Assembly: GCA_036011085.1 (NCBI GenBank)
Contig: DASCMS010000124.1
Location: 114,449 to 178,448 of the forward strand
DNA: 64,000 nucleotides
Origin: UBA8231 sp036011085
Lineage (GTDB): Bacteria > Latescibacterota > UBA2968 > UBA8231
Direction of reading: 5' to 3'
In this document: piece by piece, positions 49,618-58,819 of the stretch
How positions within the stretch are numbered: the first letter of the stretch is position 1
How the letters are laid out: each line of letters starts with the position of its first letter
Program-made: the position numbers and the translations under genes
The notes under the pieces: model-generated
The model's input: the letters and a program-made list of their open reading frames with translations, nothing else
The model's database searches: none
What the model was told of the DNA's origin: nothing

Positions 49618-51221
49618 CCGTCCCCGATCGTCGTGCGGTACTGCTGCTGCTCGCCGCGTCGCTGTTGCCCTACCTCAACGCGCTGCCCAACGAATTCACC
49701 GTGGACGACTTCGGTCTCGTCGTACAGAACGAGGCTGTTGCGACCTTCGATGCCGTCTCCTTCTGGAGCCAGGACTACTGGGCCGGCTACGATGCCAATG
49801 CTCGTTCCGGGCTGTATCGTCCGCTGACCCTGACGAGCTTCGCCGCCGAGTACGCGCTCTTCGGGCTGCAACCGTTTCCGTACCACGTCACGAACCTGCT
49901 GCTGCACCTGTCGGTGACCCTGCTGGCATGGCGCCTGTTCCTGCGGCTTGTCGGGGCCGCCCCGGCGTTGTGGGGGGCTGCCGTCTTTGCTGTGCTGCCG
50001 GGACATTCGGAGGCGGTCATCGCCGTCGCCGGCCGCGCCGATCTTCTGGCCACGGCCATGATACTGATGGCGCTGCTGGTCTGGACCGGCGGTGATGGCT
50101 GGCGTCGAGTGGTATCCGGAGCCATGTGCTTCGGCTTCGGGCTGCTGGCCAAGGAACAGGCCGCGCTGGCGCCGGGACTGCTGCTCTGTGTCGACTGGCT
50201 GTGGTTTCGTCGCCACTCGCGGTCCTGGTGCTGGCAGCCCTACGCTGCGGCGGCACTGATGGCGGCCGGATACCTGTGGCTGCGACACGGTGTCATGGGT
50301 GGCCTGACGACGATGGAGATTGAGCCCCTCGACAATCCTCTCGTCGACCTCCCGGGCGCGGAGCGCGTGCTCGCCGCCCTGGCCGTGGCCACACGATATG
50401 CTATTCTGCTCGTGCTGCCGGCACGACTTTCGGCTGACTATTCCTACGCCGCCATCGAAGTCGACGCTCTGCACATCCTCGAAATCACCGGCGGGTTGCT
50501 TCTGGTCCTGGCGGTTGCCGCAACCGCCTGGCGCTTCGTCCGTCAACCGGATCCTCCAGGCCTGGCGATGGTCTGGCTGGCCGTGAGTTTCGCGCCGCTG
50601 GTGAATGTGCTGTTTCCCATCGGTACGATTCTAGCGGAACGTATCAGTTATACACCATCGATCGGCTACGCCCTGGGTGTGGGTTGGGCTCTGGATCGAG
50701 CCCGACACCGCCTTGGCACACGTGCCGCGCGGTCGCTGGGTCTGGCCCTGCTGCTGGTGCTGGCAGTGCGCACGACGATTCGCTGTGCCGACTGGCGTGA
50801 TGAACTGAGCCTGTTTACCGCCGTCGTCGAGGTGTATCCGGACAATGCCAAGGGGCACAAGGGCCTGGCCAAGGCGCTGAAGGACGCCGGCCGGCTGGCA
50901 GAGGCAGAGACCCACTACCGAGAGGCGATCGGCATCTATCCCCGTTTCGATACGGCGCACTACAATCTGGGGATCCTGCTGCTCGAAACCGCGCGCGCTG
51001 ATGAGGCCCTGTTCCACTTCGAGCGCGCCTGCGCCCTGCGGCCTACATTCGCCGACGCCCATCTCAATCGTGGCGTCGCACTGTTCCAGCTCGGCCGTCT
51101 GTCCGAGTCCAGGGAGGCGACACTGCGGGCGGTGGAACTGCGGCCTGCGTGGGACGTGGCGCAACAGAATCTGCAGGACGTGGAAGGGGTGATCGATCAA
51201 ATGGAGGCAGCAGAACGATGA
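49614..51221 (+). CDS. multi-TM protein with C-terminal TPR repeats
   Basis: A 535-aa protein. Hydrophobic segments run from residue 5 (LLLLAASLLPYL) to about 390, roughly ten TMs in Tmtc/O-antigen-glycosyltransferase-like spacing, with an acidic first loop (DDFGLVV). From about 415 three or four TPR units follow (e.g. NAKGHKGLAKALKDAGR, TAHYNLGILLLETARADEAL, ADAHLNRGVALFQLGRLSES). GTG 49614 overlaps the sulfatase stop. A GT-C-type glycosyltransferase is possible, but no catalytic motif is certain. Confidence 0.8.
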   Translation: MTVPDRRAVLLLLAASLLPYLNALPNEFTVDDFGLVVQNEAVATFDAVSFWSQDYWAGYDANARSGLYRPLTLTSFAAEYALFGLQPFPYHVTNLLLHLSVTLLAWRLFLRLVGAAPALWGAAVFAVLPGHSEAVIAVAGRADLLATAMILMALLVWTGGDGWRRVVSGAMCFGFGLLAKEQAALAPGLLLCVDWLWFRRHSRSWCWQPYAAAALMAAGYLWLRHGVMGGLTTMEIEPLDNPLVDLPGAERVLAALAVATRYAILLVLPARLSADYSYAAIEVDALHILEITGGLLLVLAVAATAWRFVRQPDPPGLAMVWLAVSFAPLVNVLFPIGTILAERISYTPSIGYALGVGWALDRARHRLGTRAARSLGLALLLVLAVRTTIRCADWRDELSLFTAVVEVYPDNAKGHKGLAKALKDAGRLAEAETHYREAIGIYPRFDTAHYNLGILLLETARADEALFHFERACALRPTFADAHLNRGVALFQLGRLSESREATLRAVELRPAWDVAQQNLQDVEGVIDQMEAAER

Positions 51222-52372
51222 GTGTGGAAGTCGAACAGCTGTCGGCGTCAGACTGGGAGGAGGGACTGTCCTTTCTCAACGGTGTCTTTGGTGAACACGG
51301 GGCGCACGACTTCGCCAACCTGCTGCCGTCGATCTATCAGCCAACCGATGAGTCCATGGCGAACAATCACGCCGTGCGGGAGAACGGGAGCATCCGGGCC
51401 GTCGTCGGCCTGTTTCCCCTGGATTGGCAGGTAGGTGACAGCGTGCTGAAGGTGGGAGGCATCGGTGGTGTGTCGACGCACAGCTCGGCTCGCGGTAAGG
51501 GCTACATGAAAGTGTTGATGACCCACTGCGTGGAGAAGATGAAGGCTGAGGGGTATCACCTGTCCTGGCTGGGTGGCCAGCGCCAGCGTTATGGGTATTT
51601 CGGCTACGAGAAGTGTGGACAGCAATTGAGTGTCAGCCTTGGAGGTGCGAACGTGCGCCACGTCTTCGGCGAACGCGACGCGTTGCGCTTCGAGCCACTG
51701 GAGGATGATGACACGGGTCGGCTGGAACTGGCACGTCAGCTGCACGACGGTCAGCTCGTCCACAATCGCCGCGGTGCCGACGTGTTCCAGAGATTTCTGG
51801 TCAGCTGGTATCACCGGCCGTACGCGGCGCTGGACGCCGACGGCAACATGGTCGGTTACCTGGTGACCGACAAGGAGGGCGGCAACGTCACGGAACTGGT
51901 GGCGACCGATGAAACGGTGGCCGTCGATGTGGCCCGGTCCTGGGTGCAGTCGCGGAGTGAGGGCGGCGCCCGCTTCGACATCCCGCCGACACGGTTCGAG
52001 CTGCTGCAGCGTCTGTCCGCCATCGGTGAGGGCGCCAATGTCGGCAGTTCCGGCAACTGGCAGATCTACGATTGGGCAGCCACGGTGGAGGTGCTGATGT
52101 GTGTGCGCGCTACGAGCGGGGGACTGGCCGACGGTGAAGTCATCATCGGCATCGATGGGTATGGCAGCCTCAACATCCGTGTGGCAGACGCCAGGGTGAC
52201 GTGTGAGAAGGTGGACGCGCCCCCTGCCGTATCGTGGGATGCCTTCACCGCCATGCGTGTGCTCTTCGGGCCGCTGCCGCCGTCGGCCGTAACGGATGTG
52301 CCGGCCGAGGCCACGGCATTGCTGGCATGGTGTCCGCTGCCCCTCGGCTGGCCCCGTCAGGATGGAGTATGA
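51218..52372 (+). CDS. GNAT acetyltransferase (Eis-like)
   Basis: A 384-aa Eis-type GNAT protein. The acetyl-CoA motif is GVSTHSSARGKGYMKVLMTH near residue 85-104 (R-G-K-G). A second stretch GGQRQRYGYFGYEKCG follows, and a C-terminal sterol-carrier-like domain is suggested by TSGGLADGEVIIG. ATG 51218 overlaps the TPR-gene stop (ATGA), so a longer upstream frame is rejected. Substrate unknown. Confidence 0.83.
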   Translation: MSVEVEQLSASDWEEGLSFLNGVFGEHGAHDFANLLPSIYQPTDESMANNHAVRENGSIRAVVGLFPLDWQVGDSVLKVGGIGGVSTHSSARGKGYMKVLMTHCVEKMKAEGYHLSWLGGQRQRYGYFGYEKCGQQLSVSLGGANVRHVFGERDALRFEPLEDDDTGRLELARQLHDGQLVHNRRGADVFQRFLVSWYHRPYAALDADGNMVGYLVTDKEGGNVTELVATDETVAVDVARSWVQSRSEGGARFDIPPTRFELLQRLSAIGEGANVGSSGNWQIYDWAATVEVLMCVRATSGGLADGEVIIGIDGYGSLNIRVADARVTCEKVDAPPAVSWDAFTAMRVLFGPLPPSAVTDVPAEATALLAWCPLPLGWPRQDGV

Positions 52373-54225
52373 GCAGCATCCAGCAGCATGAGCTCGAGTG
52401 TGATGTCCTCGTCGCTGGTGGCGGCCCTGCGGGCGTACCCTGTGCCCTCGCCGCAGCGCGTGGCGGAGCCAGGGTCATCCTCTGTCAGGACCGCTCCGTC
52501 CTCGGCGGCAACGCCTCCAGCGAAGTGCGCATGCACATCGTCGGCGCCGACGCCAGTGGCCAGCGAGGCGAACCGCTGGCCACGGAGATCCGGGAAGGCG
52601 GCATCATCGAGGAGATCCGTCTGGAGACGACGGTGCACAACCCGCAGCGCTCGGCCTCGATGCTGGATCTGATCCTCTATGAGAAATGTCGCGCCGAGCC
52701 GAATCTGACGCTGATGCTCAACACCCGCGTCGTCGATGTCGAGTTGGCGGATGGTGTCATCTCGCATGCGCTGGCCGATCGCCAGTCCACGGAGGATCAA
52801 TTCCGCATCGCCGCCAGGGTCTTCGTCGACTGCACGGGAGATGGACAGCTGGGTGCTGCTGCCGGGGCAGCTTTCCGGCACGGTCGCGAGAGCGCGTCGG
52901 AGTACGACGAGGACATGGCGCAAGATACGGCCGACGCGAAAACCCTCGGGTCCACCTTGCTGTTTCAGGCGCGTGACATGGGCCGGCCCATGGCCTTCAC
53001 GGCCCCGCCCTGGGCCCGTTCCTTCAATGAGGAGGACCTGCGTCACCGTCCCCACGGTCAGGCCGGGATCGACCGCGGTCTGGAATACGGGTACTGGTGG
53101 ATCGAGTGGGGCGGCGAGCTGGACACGGTGAAGGATGACGAGACGATCCGTGACGAGCTGCTGGCCATCATTCTCGGCGTCTGGGATCACATCAAGAACG
53201 GCGGCGATCACGGGGCACAGAACTGGGCCCTGGACTGGTTCAGCTTTCTACCGGGCAAGCGCGAGAGCCGGCGGTTCGTCGGCCAGTACGTCTTGCGACA
53301 GGCCGATCTGACCGAGTCCCGCCGGCAGCACGACGCCATCGCCTATGGCGGCTGGTCCATCGACACCCACCCGCCGGAGGGGATCGATGCGCCCCACCTG
53401 AAACCGTGCGACCAGCCGATGACGCCGTACATCTACGACATCCCCCTGCGCAGTTGCGTGACCGACAACCCGGCAAACCTGATGTTCGCCGGTCGCAATA
53501 TCTCTGCCAGCCACATCGCTTTCGCTTCCACACGGGTCATGGCGACCTGCGCCGTCATCGGCCAGGGCGTCGGTACGGCCGCCGCCTACGCCGCTGTGCA
53601 CGACCAGTTGCCGTCGTCGCTGACCAGTGACGATGCAGCCGTGTACGCCATACAGCAACAACTGCTACGCGACGACGCGTACCTCATCGGCCAGAGCAAC
53701 GATGACAGTTATGACCTGGCGCCCCTGGCTAAGATCGCCGCATCGAGTGCGCAGGCCGACGGCTGTGCGGCAAATGTCATCTCCGGCCAGACGCGTGCAG
53801 TGCACGGGGAGAAGGGCGCCCCACCGGACCGCGCCCGTCCGGGCACCCACCGCTGGATGAGCGACCCCGCTGCCGGCCTGCCGGCCTGGCTCGAGCTGGC
53901 TTGGCCGGCGTCAGTCCAACCGGCAACGGTGCAGCTGGTGTTCGACACGGGAATGTCCCGTCCCCTGACGCTGACCCACTCCGACGCCTACGCTGAGCGT
54001 ATGGAGTGGGGACAGGCGCAGTCCGAGACGGTTCGCGACTACAGCATCGAGGGGCACGTGGGAGGTGCGTGGATCAGACTGGTCGAGGTGACCGGCAACT
54101 ATCAACGCCGCCGGGTGCACGAAGTGTCCCAGGAGATCGATGCGATGCGGGTGACTGTGACGGCGACGAACGGTCTCGACCACGCCCGGATCTGCGAGGT
54201 TCGGGTCTATGGTGCCGATGACTGA
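52369..54225 (+). CDS. FAD-dependent oxidoreductase with C-terminal discoidin-like domain
   Basis: A 618-aa flavoprotein (PF12831 type). The FAD-binding motif is DVLVAGGGPAGVPCALAAAR near residue 12-31. Further signatures: GGNASSEVRMHI, the ribose-binding FVDCTGDGQLGAAAG near 140 and NISASHIAFASTRVMATC near 380. Residues about 470-615 form a F5/8-type-C (discoidin)-like domain that may bind carbohydrate. There is no export signal. It is coupled upstream (ATGA with the GNAT gene) and followed 21 bp later by the TIM-barrel gene. Reaction: oxidation of an unknown, probably sugar-derived, substrate. Confidence 0.87.
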   Translation: MSSIQQHELECDVLVAGGGPAGVPCALAAARGGARVILCQDRSVLGGNASSEVRMHIVGADASGQRGEPLATEIREGGIIEEIRLETTVHNPQRSASMLDLILYEKCRAEPNLTLMLNTRVVDVELADGVISHALADRQSTEDQFRIAARVFVDCTGDGQLGAAAGAAFRHGRESASEYDEDMAQDTADAKTLGSTLLFQARDMGRPMAFTAPPWARSFNEEDLRHRPHGQAGIDRGLEYGYWWIEWGGELDTVKDDETIRDELLAIILGVWDHIKNGGDHGAQNWALDWFSFLPGKRESRRFVGQYVLRQADLTESRRQHDAIAYGGWSIDTHPPEGIDAPHLKPCDQPMTPYIYDIPLRSCVTDNPANLMFAGRNISASHIAFASTRVMATCAVIGQGVGTAAAYAAVHDQLPSSLTSDDAAVYAIQQQLLRDDAYLIGQSNDDSYDLAPLAKIAASSAQADGCAANVISGQTRAVHGEKGAPPDRARPGTHRWMSDPAAGLPAWLELAWPASVQPATVQLVFDTGMSRPLTLTHSDAYAERMEWGQAQSETVRDYSIEGHVGGAWIRLVEVTGNYQRRRVHEVSQEIDAMRVTVTATNGLDHARICEVRVYGADD

Positions 54226-54246
54226 TCACGTGAGCAGAGGCTGACG

Positions 54247-55617
54247 ATGAAGCTGTGGATGGACATCCAGCGCGATCTCGAAGGGGTGATGAACGATCAC
54301 GAGCGCACCCTCGACGCCTGGCAGGAGGGGGGAGTGGACGGTGTCGTCTACGGCCCGCTGGCTTTCGGCACGGCGAAGCTGTCACAGAATGCCACATCGA
54401 TCCCCAGCGACGAGCCGGTGGCGGCGGTTTACGATCCCAACCCCGCTGTCTACCAGCGCCTTGGCGTCGAGGCGCCACCTCCGCCGGAGCACAAGCTGCC
54501 GGAGAAGCGGGCCCTGTTGGAACAGACGATGCGGGCGACGAAGGATCGAGGCATGCAGGTGCTGGTGATGTACGCCGACGGCGGCGCCGGCCCGGGCGGA
54601 CCGGGCCACCATCTGCACGATCCCCGGACGCTGAACTCGCGTGTGGCGCGCATGGTGGACACCCTCGAGCACCTGCCCATGGTGGACGCAGTCATCATGG
54701 ACGGCCCCGAGTGGGGGTACGAGATGGCCCCCCACCACATGAATCACCGCTCCTTCTTCTTCAACGATCTGCCGGAGTCGGTGGCGCCCATGGCCAAGGA
54801 CCTGGGCTACGACTACCGGGCCATGGTGGCGGCCAAGGACCGGCTGTTGGATCGATTCCACCAACTCGACGCCAGGAACATCCGGGCCCACGCCAGGGGT
54901 GGGCTGGTCGGCGCCTACCGCATGCTGGGCGCCGATCCCGATCTCATGGCGTGGCTGTCCTTTCGTGTGGAGACGCTGACACGGTACTTCCGCGGCGTAC
55001 GGGAGGGGGTGGCGGCCAACCTGGACCGCCCGGTGCGGCTGGGCTGCGGACCGCGCTCGGCGGCTTTCGCGCCGCTGTGCGGCTACGACTTCGTCGAACT
55101 GGCCGAGTTCATGGATTTTCTGCTGCCCAAGCACTACTTCTTCCACCGCGGCTTCGATGGCTTCGTCGGTACCGTCTACCGCTACTCACAGACATTGATC
55201 GAGTGGAACCCGGGGCTCACCGTAGCCGATACGCTGGAGATCGTACAGGCCCTGTTCGGTATCGTGCTGCCGGGGGTCGAGGACGACCTGCTGGACTTCG
55301 AGAGTGCCCTGAGCCCGGAGTTCTTCGAGCAGGTGGTGACCCAGGAGACGAAGCGGGCCCTGGCCGCGGTGGACGATCCCGAACGTATCGTGCCGTGGCT
55401 CGACACCGGGCGTTTCCCGCACGACGGTGATCCCATGACGTCACGAGATCTGAAGATGCTGCTCGACGCGGCGGACGCCGCCGGACTGCGGCGCTTCAAC
55501 TACCACCACCAGGGTAACCTCAGCCCCGGCGAGTGGGTCGTACTCAGCGACAAGTGCGGCACCCGGTGGGATCCACGCACCAGCGATTGGGAACCGCCGG
55601 ACGAGCTGGTGCTGTAG
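54247..55617 (+). CDS. putative TIM-barrel glycoside-hydrolase-like protein, unknown
   Basis: A 456-aa protein I do not assign to a named family. It opens MKLWMDIQRDLEGVMNDHER and repeats alpha/beta units with Asp/Glu-rich loops: AVIMDGPEWGYEMAPHHMNH near 150, RAHARGGLVGAYRML, GCGPRSAAFAPLCGYDFVEL and LPKHYFFHRGFDGFVG. Such patterns resemble TIM-barrel glycosidases with catalytic acids in strand ends (D/E-G-P-E, H-x-R). No signal peptide. It is the last gene of the operon, next to the discoidin-tailed FAD enzyme, and may act on the same substrate. Confidence 0.65.
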   Translation: MKLWMDIQRDLEGVMNDHERTLDAWQEGGVDGVVYGPLAFGTAKLSQNATSIPSDEPVAAVYDPNPAVYQRLGVEAPPPPEHKLPEKRALLEQTMRATKDRGMQVLVMYADGGAGPGGPGHHLHDPRTLNSRVARMVDTLEHLPMVDAVIMDGPEWGYEMAPHHMNHRSFFFNDLPESVAPMAKDLGYDYRAMVAAKDRLLDRFHQLDARNIRAHARGGLVGAYRMLGADPDLMAWLSFRVETLTRYFRGVREGVAANLDRPVRLGCGPRSAAFAPLCGYDFVELAEFMDFLLPKHYFFHRGFDGFVGTVYRYSQTLIEWNPGLTVADTLEIVQALFGIVLPGVEDDLLDFESALSPEFFEQVVTQETKRALAAVDDPERIVPWLDTGRFPHDGDPMTSRDLKMLLDAADAAGLRRFNYHHQGNLSPGEWVVLSDKCGTRWDPRTSDWEPPDELVL

Positions 55618-55635
55618 GTCCTGCCAGAAAACCGA

Positions 55636-56628
55636 CTACGACAGGTCCAGCTTCTCCAGCACATCCCGATTGACGACCTGCTCTGGCACGCGTCCCTCGA
55701 GCACGTCAAGGATGCAGCGGGCGGCCATCTCCGCCATGCGGATGCGCGCCGTGATCGTCAACGAACCGGAATGGGGTGTGGCCACGACGTTGTCCAGGGC
55801 CACCAGGTCAGCCGACACACCGACCGGCGGTTCGCTGGCCTGACAATCCAGACCGGCCCCTGCCAGTTGCCCGCTCTGCAGCGCTTTTATGAGCGCCGGC
55901 TCGTCGACAAGACCACCACGAGCCGTGTTGATCAGGTAGCTGCCCTTCTTCATGGCCGCGAGAAACCCGGCGTTGACGATGTTGGCGTTGTCGGCTGACA
56001 TGGGCATATGCAGGCTGATGGCATCGGCTTCGGCCAGCAACGTGTCGCGGTCCACCGCCTCGGCGCCGATCTCGGCCAGACTCGTGGCGTCGACAAAGGG
56101 GTCATGTACGAGGACCCGCATCTTGAAGCCCTTCGCCCGACGCACCGTCTCGGCGCCGATGCGGCCGCAGCCGAGCAGGCCCAGGGTCATGGAAGGCAGA
56201 TCCTCGCCGATCGGTACATCGTAGTCACCCGACTTGATCCAGCGGTCACCGGTGGACACATGCCGCACCGCCGCCAGCAGCAGACCGAAGGTCAGATCGG
56301 CCACAGCATCGGCCATGACCCCTGGTGTATAGGTGACGACGATGCCACGATCCGTGCACTCGGCAAGGTTCACCTTGTCGTAGCCAACTCCATTGCGGGC
56401 GATCACCTTCAGGCTCGTGGCACCTTCGAGAGTCGCCGCGTTGAAGTTCTCAGCGCCTGCCAGAATCGCATCGACGCCTTCCAGGGCGGCGCGCGTGGCC
56501 TCATCCTCCCAGTGGGGCGCCCCGTAGCGGTGGGTCCACTCGATACCGGCGGCTTCCAGCAGTTCTGCCGCCGGCTTCCTGCCGCCGATCTCGAGGCCGA
56601 CGGTGATGACACAACGTTTCGTGCTCAC
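55636..56628 (-). CDS. D-2-hydroxyacid dehydrogenase (SerA/SlcC-like)
   Basis: A 330-aa NAD-dependent dehydrogenase. The NAD-binding motif is LGLLGCGRIGAETVRR near residue 150, preceded by NGVGYDKVN. The catalytic Arg is in NTARGGLVDEPAL (near 235), Glu in CQASEPP and His in ATPHSGSLT. GTG 56628 is used; the longer upstream frame is antisense to another gene. It is 17 bp downstream of an Ldh2-family dehydrogenase gene on the same strand. It reduces a 2-oxoacid or oxidises its D-hydroxyacid. Confidence 0.88.
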   Translation of the reverse strand: MSTKRCVITVGLEIGGRKPAAELLEAAGIEWTHRYGAPHWEDEATRAALEGVDAILAGAENFNAATLEGATSLKVIARNGVGYDKVNLAECTDRGIVVTYTPGVMADAVADLTFGLLLAAVRHVSTGDRWIKSGDYDVPIGEDLPSMTLGLLGCGRIGAETVRRAKGFKMRVLVHDPFVDATSLAEIGAEAVDRDTLLAEADAISLHMPMSADNANIVNAGFLAAMKKGSYLINTARGGLVDEPALIKALQSGQLAGAGLDCQASEPPVGVSADLVALDNVVATPHSGSLTITARIRMAEMAARCILDVLEGRVPEQVVNRDVLEKLDLS

Positions 56629-56645
56629 GATAGGGTCATTCTTTC

Positions 56646-57650
56646 TCACGAGCTGGCGCCGAAGCGCGTGCTCTCGTAGCTGTCGAAGGGGGTGTCGATG
56701 CCGAGGTCGGCGGCGAGGTCTCGCAGCGATTCCTCGTGCTTGGCGGAGATAGGGATGCCATCGCGACCGAAGTCGGCCTCGTTGCGCCACTCGATGCCGC
56801 CGGGCAATTCGGCCCGGGTGTGACCCGGGAAGGGCTCGAGTTGCCGGCACTCGTCGACGTAGCGTGACATCTCGGTGCGGAAGTCTTCGATGGGACACAG
56901 AGCGGCCACCTGAAAGGCGGCGAAGAAGCCGCCCTGGTTCGATTCCCACTGCGAGGCGGGGGGCATGCGGGCAGGTTGCCAGATACCGGCCAGCACCCCT
57001 CCGAGCGCGTGGGCCACCGAGCCGAGACCCAGGTCCTTGAAGTAGGCGAAGGGCATCTGCTCGAAGAGCTCGACCTTCCAGGGCAGGAAGCGGGTGCTCA
57101 TGTCGATGACGAGGGGAGGCACGCCCTCTCCGGCGGGGATGGCGATGCTTATCGGCGACCCACCGGTGGCGCCGTTGCTGATCATGCCCCGACGCTCCCA
57201 GCGATGGGAGGATACCGCCAGGCCGATGCACTCCCGTGCCGCTGCGACCCGGCTGTACTTGCCGGCGCCGCCAAAGTGGAAGTGGTTGCCCGTGGTGGCG
57301 GCGGCGACACCGAGTTCGGCGGCTGTATCGGCGACGAAGTTCGCCGCCTGCCACGAAGGCAGATGGCCCATGCCCCCGTCTCCATCGTAGATCCGCGTGG
57401 TGGAAGTCGTTGAGGCCACCGCTATATTAGGTCGGGCGTTGACGCGACCTTCGCGGATCATTTTCACATAACCACCGGTCTGGTGTGTACCGTGGCTGAA
57501 GACGCCGCGCAGATCGGTGGCGACGAGCAATTCGGCCATCAGCCGGGCGTCATCGCCGTTCATTCCCACCTTCGCAAACAGCGCCGTCACGAGGTCCTGC
57601 AGAGCCTGGGCGGGTATTCGAATGCCAGACTCGGGGGTCAGGTTTCCCAA
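56646..57650 (-). CDS. Ldh2/malate dehydrogenase-type 2-hydroxyacid dehydrogenase
   Basis: A 334-aa PF02615 protein (sulfolactate/ureidoglycolate/malate dehydrogenase type). Family landmarks: VATDLRGVFSHGTHQTGGYV near 45-64 (catalytic His), DGDGGMGHLPSWQA, TGNHFHFGGAGKYSR and SNGATGGSPISIAIPAG. TTG 57650 has AGGAGAG upstream and lets the protein open at GNLTPESGIRIP. It is the first gene of a two-gene minus-strand unit with the D-2-hydroxyacid dehydrogenase. It uses NAD(P)H and often has the opposite stereospecificity to the neighbour. Confidence 0.85.
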   Translation of the reverse strand: MGNLTPESGIRIPAQALQDLVTALFAKVGMNGDDARLMAELLVATDLRGVFSHGTHQTGGYVKMIREGRVNARPNIAVASTTSTTRIYDGDGGMGHLPSWQAANFVADTAAELGVAAATTGNHFHFGGAGKYSRVAAARECIGLAVSSHRWERRGMISNGATGGSPISIAIPAGEGVPPLVIDMSTRFLPWKVELFEQMPFAYFKDLGLGSVAHALGGVLAGIWQPARMPPASQWESNQGGFFAAFQVAALCPIEDFRTEMSRYVDECRQLEPFPGHTRAELPGGIEWRNEADFGRDGIPISAKHEESLRDLAADLGIDTPFDSYESTRFGASS

Positions 57651-57723
57651 ACTGCCTCTCTCCTGTGTCGAATCGAAGCGCAGTAATAACGGGACCGGTG
57701 CCCTGCGGCGCCATGAGGAAGAG

Positions 57724-58785
57724 ATGCAACAGACAACAGATGATTTGAGAATCGCCGATCTGCGGCCCCTGATCCCGCCGGCGATCCTGATGGAAGAACT
57801 GCCGGTGACCGAGAAGGCGTCGATCACGGTGAGCCAGGCGCGCGATCAGGTCAATGCGGCGTTGGCCGGATCCGACGATCGGCTCGTGGTGGTCACCGGG
57901 CCGTGTTCGATCCACGACCCGGAGGCGGCACACGACTATGGCACGCGGTTGAAGAAAGCCGCGGATCGTCACGCCGATGATCTCATCGTCATCATGCGGG
58001 TGTATTTCGAGAAGCCGCGCACCACGGTGGGGTGGAAGGGGCTGATCAACGATCCCAGGCTGGACGGCAGCTTCCAGATCAATGAAGGACTGCGCCTGGC
58101 GCGCGGCCTGTTGCTGGATCTGTGCAACGCCGGTCTACCGGTGGGCAGTGAGTTCCTCGACACGATCAGCCCGCAGTTCATCGCCGACCTCGTCTCCTGG
58201 GGAGCCATCGGCGCCCGCACGACGGAGAGCCAGGTGCACCGGGAGCTGGCCTCGGGTCTGTCCATGCCGGTGGGCTTCAAGAATGGCACCGGCGGCAGCA
58301 CCCAGCTGGCCATCGACGCCATCAAGGCCGCACGCGGCGCCCATCACTTCCTGTCGGTGACGAAGCAGGGGATTTCCGCCATTGTCGCCACCACCGGCAA
58401 CGACGCCTGTCACGTCATTCTGCGGGGCTCGAGCCAGGGCCCGAACTACGATCAGGCCACCGTCGACGAACTGGCCGGCGGCCTCCAGGACGACGGGGTT
58501 CCGCACCGCGTGATGATCGACTTCAGCCATGGCAACAGCGAGAAAGACCACAACAGGCAACCAGCGGTGGCTGCCGCCGTGGCAGCACAGCTGGCCGACG
58601 GCTCGGACAATATCTTCGGCGTCATGATGGAGAGCCACATCGTCGAAGGCCGTCAGGACCTGGTGGCCGGCAAGGCACCGACGTACGGGCAGAGCATCAC
58701 CGACGCCTGCCTCTCGTGGCAGACGACCGAACAGGTCCTCGACCAGCTCGCCGAAGCGGTTCGAGCACGCCGCACCAGGAAGTAA
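57724..58785 (+). CDS. DAHP synthase, class I (AroF/G/H type)
   Basis: A 353-aa 3-deoxy-7-phosphoheptulonate synthase, which joins phosphoenolpyruvate and erythrose 4-phosphate at the start of aromatic synthesis. Signatures: VVVTGPCSIHDPEAA near 60, EKPRTTVGWKGLINDP near 97, IGARTTESQVHRE and PVGFKNGTGGS. ATG 57724 follows GAGGAAGAG. It diverges from the dehydrogenase pair within 73 bp, and the next gene is an MFS transporter, so its setting is not an aromatic operon. Key active-site motifs look intact. Confidence 0.92.
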   Translation: MQQTTDDLRIADLRPLIPPAILMEELPVTEKASITVSQARDQVNAALAGSDDRLVVVTGPCSIHDPEAAHDYGTRLKKAADRHADDLIVIMRVYFEKPRTTVGWKGLINDPRLDGSFQINEGLRLARGLLLDLCNAGLPVGSEFLDTISPQFIADLVSWGAIGARTTESQVHRELASGLSMPVGFKNGTGGSTQLAIDAIKAARGAHHFLSVTKQGISAIVATTGNDACHVILRGSSQGPNYDQATVDELAGGLQDDGVPHRVMIDFSHGNSEKDHNRQPAVAAAVAAQLADGSDNIFGVMMESHIVEGRQDLVAGKAPTYGQSITDACLSWQTTEQVLDQLAEAVRARRTRK

Positions 58786-58819
58786 GCGGGCGCAACTGCC
58801 GGATCGTTCGAAGCTGCAG

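Noticed and set aside
54255..55430. A plus-strand open frame overlapping the TIM-barrel gene in another frame
   Set aside because: Gly/Arg/Pro-rich without structure; the chosen frame starts with a good site and has alpha/beta pattern.
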